The notes beneath the pieces were generated by a model. It saw only the letters and a program-made list of their open reading frames with translations, was not told the DNA's origin and ran no database searches. This document shows positions 60,002 through 64,000 of a DNA stretch of 64,000 bases, one piece after another. Source of the DNA: an uncultured Bacteroidales bacterium (GTDB lineage: Bacteria; Bacteroidota; Bacteroidia; Bacteroidales; UBA932); NCBI GenBank assembly GCA_944323825.1, contig CALUTY010000015.1:20763-84762 (forward strand). Reading direction: 5' to 3'. Numbering within the stretch: the first letter of the stretch is position 1; every line of letters begins with the position of its first letter. A program made the position numbers and the translations under genes.

Positions 60002-60610
60002 CTAACTTCGCTTTTCAAGAATGTCAATCACCTCCTGCAAGCCGTAGGCCACATATCGGCCCTTTGCTTCGGTGTAGCGGGTATTTACCTCCACAAACGA
60101 CCTCCAGACGGATACAAATTGTCCGTTGAGTTCCGCTCTGTGAGTCTTGCCATTGCGGTCAACAGCACTGCAGGCATTATTGCCAGACAATGGCGAGCCG
60201 CTTATGAACCATATAAGACGGCCATTGGCGTCAATGGATGCGTCTTTGTGGTGAAGCCACCATTCGATGTAGATACCCAATGTCGGATGCTGGAATCCGC
60301 TTGTGCCAGTGTAAGCAAGTCCGTTGACCACATGCACTGGAGCAAAAAACAGCCGGCTGTCCGACAATATCCTCTCGGCATTGTCGAGAAAAAGATACGC
60401 GTGTTCGTAAAACAGCTTGGCATCGATTCTCTCCTGCCTGCGCCTTTCTTCCAATTCTTTGTCGGTTGCCAAATGCGGTTTCCTGCCGACTTGCAGATAT
60501 TGGCCCGTGGTGTCGAGCGAGAAGTCATCACTTTCCGTAACTTCGGGTTCGGGAACTATAGGATAGCATTCCAACAGGCTACCGTCGATTAATGTGATTT
60601 TATCGTTCAT
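60002..60610 (-). CDS. Unknown protein, 202 aa
   Basis: I do not recognise this protein. It has no signal peptide. The N-terminal 80 residues are charged (TDKELEERRRQERIDAKLFY), and the core is rich in aromatic residues (YIEWWLHHKDASIDANGRLI, LIWFISGSPLSGNNAC). The segment NTRYTEAKGRYVAYGLQEV suggests an alpha/beta end. The ATG at 60610 lies just downstream of a promoter box and an AATCGTT/AACGATT palindrome, so it may be repressed. It lies in the accessory region after tRNA-Leu and is likely mobile cargo. Confidence 0.65.
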   Translation of the reverse strand: MNDKITLIDGSLLECYPIVPEPEVTESDDFSLDTTGQYLQVGRKPHLATDKELEERRRQERIDAKLFYEHAYLFLDNAERILSDSRLFFAPVHVVNGLAYTGTSGFQHPTLGIYIEWWLHHKDASIDANGRLIWFISGSPLSGNNACSAVDRNGKTHRAELNGQFVSVWRSFVEVNTRYTEAKGRYVAYGLQEVIDILEKRS

Positions 60611-60655
60611 TTTGCTTTATGTAATTTATTGTTTGACAGATATCCTCTTTCTCAG

Positions 60656-60670
60656 AATCGTTTAACGATT
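60656..60670. promoter_or_regulatory. Palindromic candidate operator before the 202-aa gene
   Basis: AATCGTT-T-AACGATT, 7-bp perfect arms, lies 6 nt downstream of the -7 box at 60677-60684. This position overlaps the expected transcription start and fits repressor binding. Confidence 0.5.
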
Positions 60671-60676
60671 ACGATA

Positions 60677-60684
60677 CAAAATTA
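60677..60684 (-). promoter_or_regulatory. -7 box for the 202-aa gene
   Basis: TAATTTTG on the minus strand; it fits TAnnTTTG. Confidence 0.45.
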
Positions 60685-60863
60685 TAATCTATGCCGACCC
60701 CAATCAGCCCGAAATAGACCGTCGCCACACTCGCTTCACATCATCAGCCCCTGCCCATGCCTACTTCTTCGTTTTCAGGAAACAGGTCCGCCATTGACAC
60801 ACTGGCCATATCGCCATTTCAATCTCATTATTCATAAAGGTATTCCTCTCATTACATGTATGT

Positions 60864-61346
60864 TCAGAATACCGGCTCGTTGTACAACGGTATATACCCG
60901 AATATCTGCAATGCCTTCCGGTGTTTCTCGTTGATTTTGGCAAGGTGTTCCGACTTTTCCGTGTCGTTCAGTTCTTTTGCCATTTTGGAGGACTTCATGC
61001 CGCGGTCAAAATTGTGCTTCAAATCGTTGATTTTCGTATGGATAGCAGTATAGTTACCGGAATGGGCTATCCTATAGACATACTCGAAATAATCAGTTTC
61101 CTTGTCGTGGGTCAGCAGTTCCAATGCTGCAAGCACTTCTTCATCCACGCCTTTACGGCGCAAATCGTCAATTGTCAGATCCGTGTCCTCTACCAAATCG
61201 TGCAGGAATCCGGTCTTGATTTCAGCGTCATTGCTGCCCATAAGCCCTACGGCAACAGGGTGCAGGACAGCAGGCTTTCCGTCCAGGTCTTTTTGCCCTT
61301 TGTGCGCATCGAGCGCAATCTGCAATGTTTCTTCTACTGTCATCAT
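60864..61346 (-). CDS. Small SpoT-like HD hydrolase (possible alarmone hydrolase)
   Basis: 160-aa single-domain HD protein resembling the hydrolase half of RelA/SpoT and the small alarmone hydrolases. The conserved residues are all present: H29 in LHPVAVG, the HD pair H49-D50 in FLHDLVEDT with E53-D54, and D108 in KINDLKHNF. There is no synthetase domain and no regulatory TGS or ACT domain. It may degrade (p)ppGpp, or act on another nucleotide. It lies in an accessory region among unknown genes of the same strand, 9 nt after the 113-aa gene, with which it may be cotranscribed. Met2 (61343) is an equally good start. Confidence 0.8.
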   Translation of the reverse strand: MMTVEETLQIALDAHKGQKDLDGKPAVLHPVAVGLMGSNDAEIKTGFLHDLVEDTDLTIDDLRRKGVDEEVLAALELLTHDKETDYFEYVYRIAHSGNYTAIHTKINDLKHNFDRGMKSSKMAKELNDTEKSEHLAKINEKHRKALQIFGYIPLYNEPVF

Positions 61347-61355
61347 TGTTTATTA

Positions 61356-61697
61356 TTATGGCAACCAAACTTGATATTTATGTGTCAATCCACTTTCTTT
61401 AACAAATTTATAGAAACTTTCGAATGCGTCCGGTCTGCCATTATACAACTTCTTCATTTTGCGCCATACGCCATTTTCCGTCCGGACTTTCAATGCTTTT
61501 ATGAGCTCCTCTATTGGAATGTCTTCGATCCTCTCTGAATAGTCTCCATATCGCGACAAAGGAGCATAATCATAAAAATCAACTGTCATCAATCCGCGAC
61601 AATATGTCATAGATATTGTTCTGCGTACAGTGACATTTTCACAACATTTGTGTGGTCTGTCCTCTGCGTAAAAACAGTATGTCTGTTCGTTGATCAT
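61356..61697 (-). CDS. Unknown protein, 113 aa (paralogue of the next gene)
   Basis: Not recognised. The N-terminal half has several cysteines (CFYAEDRPHKCCENV). The C-terminal half (about residues 50-113) aligns by eye to the 109-aa protein encoded next: DYSERIEDIPIEELIKALKV here, against DYERVISDLSVEQLRSAMGV there, then MKKLYNGRPDAFESFYKFV against LKRDYSTSDAFDRFSKFV. Both end in a short aromatic segment. This looks like an ancient duplication. It lies 9 nt upstream of the HD hydrolase gene. Confidence 0.65.
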   Translation of the reverse strand: MINEQTYCFYAEDRPHKCCENVTVRRTISMTYCRGLMTVDFYDYAPLSRYGDYSERIEDIPIEELIKALKVRTENGVWRKMKKLYNGRPDAFESFYKFVKESGLTHKYQVWLP

Positions 61698-61777
61698 GGT
61701 ATTTTCTAAACTAATCTTCTAATGTCGGCACAAATGTCTGCTCTTCATTTCTGTTTGCCTGTCCCATAAAATCATTT

Positions 61778-62107
61778 TTAACCGCAATAGATATTGTATT
61801 TCAAATGATTATCATGGACAAACTTCGAAAACCTGTCGAATGCATCCGATGTGCTGTAGTCCCGTTTCAGCACCGCAATGAGTTCCTTGTCAGTCTTGAC
61901 TCCCATTGCAGACCTTAACTGTTCTACCGACAGGTCGGATATTACCCGTTCATAGTCGGAGTCCCCGAACATTTCATCACACAGCTGACCGATGTCCTGC
62001 TGCTCGAATGTGACAAACCCGTCTTCTATTTCAACTCTGATGCTTCTTGCCGCATTGGGATTGTTGTCATTGTAGAGTTCCGTAAATTGTTGTTTTGCCA
62101 TAGTCAT
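61778..62107 (-). CDS. Unknown protein, 109 aa (paralogue of the 113-aa gene)
   Basis: Not recognised. It is acidic and soluble, with VEIEDGFVTFEQQDIGQLCD in the N-terminal half and a helical C-terminal half shared with the 113-aa protein. The starts at 62107 and 62101 (Met3) are both possible; the first overlaps a preceding short frame as ATGA. Its function is unknown. The shared ending (AFDRFSKFVHDNHLKYNIY) suggests a common binding partner. Confidence 0.62.
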   Translation of the reverse strand: MTMAKQQFTELYNDNNPNAARSIRVEIEDGFVTFEQQDIGQLCDEMFGDSDYERVISDLSVEQLRSAMGVKTDKELIAVLKRDYSTSDAFDRFSKFVHDNHLKYNIYCG

Positions 62108-62292
62108 AATAAAAAGGACAAACTGGATATGCCCGACAGCACAAAAACAATATCCATATCGAAAACCTGTTCCGCATCAAAATCAATGACAAAAGCAAAG
62201 GAATTCAACGAATAAAAAGCGGAACAGCCAAACATGTCATCTGCCAAGGCGGATGAAAAACAGGAAATCATTTGTCCAATGATTCTGATCAT
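62104..62292 (-). CDS. Possible small hydrophobic protein, 62 aa (doubtful)
   Basis: A short frame starting ATG at 62292 and ending at 62104, overlapping the next start as ATGA. The product is Phe-rich and partly hydrophobic (AFYSLNSFAFVIDFDAEQVF). The overlap favours translation coupling, but composition gives no domain and no promoter is visible, so it may be chance. Confidence 0.25.
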   Translation of the reverse strand: MIRIIGQMISCFSSALADDMFGCSAFYSLNSFAFVIDFDAEQVFDMDIVFVLSGISSLSFLL

Positions 62293-62356
62293 ATCAGGCT
62301 GTCAGGCATACCCATTCAGGCAGGTTTCGTGCAAGCACCCAGTCCTGCCTTATTTG

Positions 62357-63232
62357 TCACAATGTCCTTATCTTATCGTATATCGGCTTCAACGAGTCCG
62401 GAATGACAATTTTCAGATTTTCAATCTCTCTGGACCTGGCTTCCTTTTCCCGTATGATCCTTTCTTTCAGATTGACCAGGTCATTCGCCCATTTGTCATG
62501 CTCAATCGCCCACTTGTCATTCTTGCGCCTCCAGTCTTCATCAATACGCCTTTCTATCTCATTCTTCATCCCGTTGAGTTCCGCCTGCGCCTTGCGGTGT
62601 TCGGACTGCAGGGCGAAAAACAGGGCATCTATCTCCTGTTCTTCGATGTTGGGATAATATGAGTATATCAATGTATCTTTCCCGTTCTCCCTGACCTGTT
62701 TAGGCGACAGCTTCCTGTCCATGAAATCCTTTCTCGCTTCAGAATACTCTCCGTCAGGGTGTATGAATTTGCCTATGACAGCACACCTTGTCTCAAGTTC
62801 AAGATAATGATTCCGTTCCTTGATGGAGAATGTGTCCAGCACCTGTTCGAATGTCAATTTTTCATCTTTCTGCGGTTCCTGTTCGGCAAGTTTCTTTATT
62901 TCGTCTGCACCATAATCGTTCAAGTCCTGCTTCAATTTATCCTTTGCCTTTATCGCTTCACGCAGATATGCAATCAGACTCTTGCAGGCAATCATTTCAT
63001 TTACCCAGTCTTTTATCCCGGAAAATCTCTCTTGCGTTGTCCCGTAAGACAATACCGTCTCTTCTTCAGAGCCTATAAAACTGACCGTAGTCTTGTAGAA
63101 CTTCATCGACGACATCTGCTTTTCTATCGCCATATAATTTTCTTTGGCGATATTGGACAAATGGTTAGCCGATGTCGAAGTGATGCCATGCTCAGCGAAG
63201 AATGCCGGAATTTTCATTTCTTTGTTTTCCAT
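62357..63232 (-). CDS. Unknown coiled-coil protein, 291 aa
   Basis: I do not recognise the family. The N terminus holds a possible small helical head (EMKIPAFFAEHGITSTSANH); the middle and the end are charged and helical (KAKDKLKQDLNDYGADEIKK; NEIERRIDEDWRRKNDKWAI, REKEARSREIENLK), predicting long coiled coils. No signal or membrane segment is seen. It is first in a run of minus-strand genes and the composition is like the other accessory genes here. It could be a structural or scaffold component of a mobile element or defence system; this is a guess. Confidence 0.65.
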   Translation of the reverse strand: MENKEMKIPAFFAEHGITSTSANHLSNIAKENYMAIEKQMSSMKFYKTTVSFIGSEEETVLSYGTTQERFSGIKDWVNEMIACKSLIAYLREAIKAKDKLKQDLNDYGADEIKKLAEQEPQKDEKLTFEQVLDTFSIKERNHYLELETRCAVIGKFIHPDGEYSEARKDFMDRKLSPKQVRENGKDTLIYSYYPNIEEQEIDALFFALQSEHRKAQAELNGMKNEIERRIDEDWRRKNDKWAIEHDKWANDLVNLKERIIREKEARSREIENLKIVIPDSLKPIYDKIRTL

Positions 63233-63812
63233 AATTTGTAAGTCTTATCGGTTTCTGCTGCAAAGTAAATACATTGTTGTACCAAACTGCGGCACAAGAG
63301 AAAATTTTTATTTTGAAAGTAAAGCGGACATTCACAAATCTGCCTGAAGTACCTCGCCTCTCCGCACTCAATGCGGTAACTGACGATATCAAAGGGCAGA
63401 AATCCTTAAAAAGCAATCCGTCCGTTCTCCCACTACGGAACTGTGTCAGGAGCACAGCCAAGGTTACTAAGCACAGCATAGGGTTCAAGACATAGAGAGA
63501 ATAAAACCGGATCTCTATGCAAGTTGGAGCGAAGTCCTTACAAATTTCTTTTATCTAAAAATACATTTATCAAAGATCTTATTAAGCAATACTTCGGTAA
63601 ATTTTTACCGAAAATTTTTAATTTAACAATTGAGTCGGATAAGGCCGGCTCAAACCCTATAAAAGTTCATTGAAATATTGTCAACAGATGAATCTACAAG
63701 CAGCAGTAATTCAGTGTTTTGGAGTGCGATAAAATGCCGGAAAACATATAAGAAAAGTATTGCATAATTCATTGATTATTAGTAAATTAGAAGTAATTCA
63801 CCCCTTCTGATT
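63233..63812. other. Gene-free stretch between the coiled-coil gene and the transposase
   Basis: I see no supportable gene on either strand; short frames exist but have no recognisable motif. It holds a possible weak -7 box (TTACTTTG, minus strand, 63268-63261) for the coiled-coil gene, a hairpin at 63593-63612 and an AT-rich part (63540-63810) that is probably the left end of the insertion sequence. Confidence 0.5.
63593..63612. terminator. AT-rich hairpin at the left side of the IS
   Basis: TTCGGTAAA/TTTACCGAA, 9-bp perfect arms with a 2-nt loop, followed by AAATTTTTAATTT. It could block readthrough into the transposase gene. Confidence 0.45.
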
Positions 63813-64000
63813 ATGACTAGAGAATCAATCCTTATGCAATACCAATCCGAGTGCCTTGAGGCCCTCAAATCAGTGGCAAATATAGGAAAACCGTTTGAAA
63901 AAGTCTTTATGGATGCGATGAAGTTGTTCATGGCCATCCCCGGCCGCATAAACTTCCTTCAGATGGGACGATACGGAAAGTTCTCCGAACAGACGTACCG
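63813..64000 (+). CDS. IS transposase, N-terminal part (truncated by the window)
   Basis: ATG 63813 opens MTRESILMQYQSECLEALKS followed by AMKLFMAIPGRINFLQMGRYGKFSEQTY, a style of N terminus that I recall from Bacteroides insertion-sequence transposases (IS4-like DDE group). The catalytic part lies beyond the right edge, so neither the family nor the integrity can be confirmed. About 62 residues are visible. Confidence 0.6.
   Translation, partial: MTRESILMQYQSECLEALKSVANIGKPFEKVFMDAMKLFMAIPGRINFLQMGRYGKFSEQTY

Noticed and set aside
63192..63495. Short frames on both strands between the coiled-coil gene and the IS
   Set aside because: They overlap each other and have no motif, promoter or starting context.
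59703..64000. A second copy of the tRNA-Leu 3' end as an attachment site
   Set aside because: None was found up to the right edge, so integration at this tRNA remains an inference.
1..64000. CRISPR arrays or rRNA genes
   Set aside because: No regularly spaced repeats and no rRNA sequence were seen.

Overview
The window is chromosomal DNA from a Bacteroidales bacterium, most likely a gut or rumen commensal. The evidence is a SusC/SusD pair with a DUF3823 lipoprotein, three GH92 enzymes, many promoters of the Bacteroidetes type (TTTG or TTG, 19-21 nt, TAnnTTTG) and very few Shine-Dalgarno sequences. I cannot name a genus from the sequence alone.

Region 1 (1-31 kb) is mostly housekeeping. From the left it holds a truncated radical SAM gene, a secreted NlpC/P60 peptidase, a GH29 fucosidase lipoprotein, galE, dacB, a radA operon with a membrane-anchored peptide deformylase homologue, a DEAD-box helicase, rsmE, tsaC, a rhomboid protease and mutL. 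Next come ispF, tRNA-Gln and tRNA-Met, two tiny membrane proteins, queD-queE, inorganic pyrophosphatase, a flavodoxin-like reductase, a Kef-type antiporter and a fusion of a YczE-like membrane domain with a cytidylate-kinase-like domain. The block ends with an aromatic amino acid operon, aroB - aroD/aroA fusion - aroC. Between mutL and the rhomboid gene lies a 268-nt non-coding segment made almost entirely of inverted repeats.

Region 2 (28.2-31.2 kb) is a TonB-dependent receptor whose mRNA leader contains a clear FMN riboswitch, so it is probably a flavin importer.

Region 3 (31.3-59.5 kb) is a polysaccharide utilisation locus for alpha-mannosides. SusC/SusD/DUF3823 and three GH92 enzymes would bind, import and trim the glycan. 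GH3, a GQSN esterase, a secreted EEP-family phosphatase-like protein, two DUF6259-like proteins and a lipoprotein with a hydrolase-like barrel add other cuts. A ROK sugar kinase and a phosphomannose-isomerase-like protein would route mannose into glycolysis. No regulator is encoded here, yet four transcription units share a 14-bp palindrome (consensus TGTATGAACATACA) placed 8-10 nt downstream of the -7 box, which looks like a common repressor operator.

Region 4 (59.7-64 kb) starts at tRNA-Leu(CAA) and looks like an accessory island. It carries unknown genes, a small SpoT-like HD hydrolase, two diverged tandem paralogues, a coiled-coil protein and the start of an IS transposase at the right edge.
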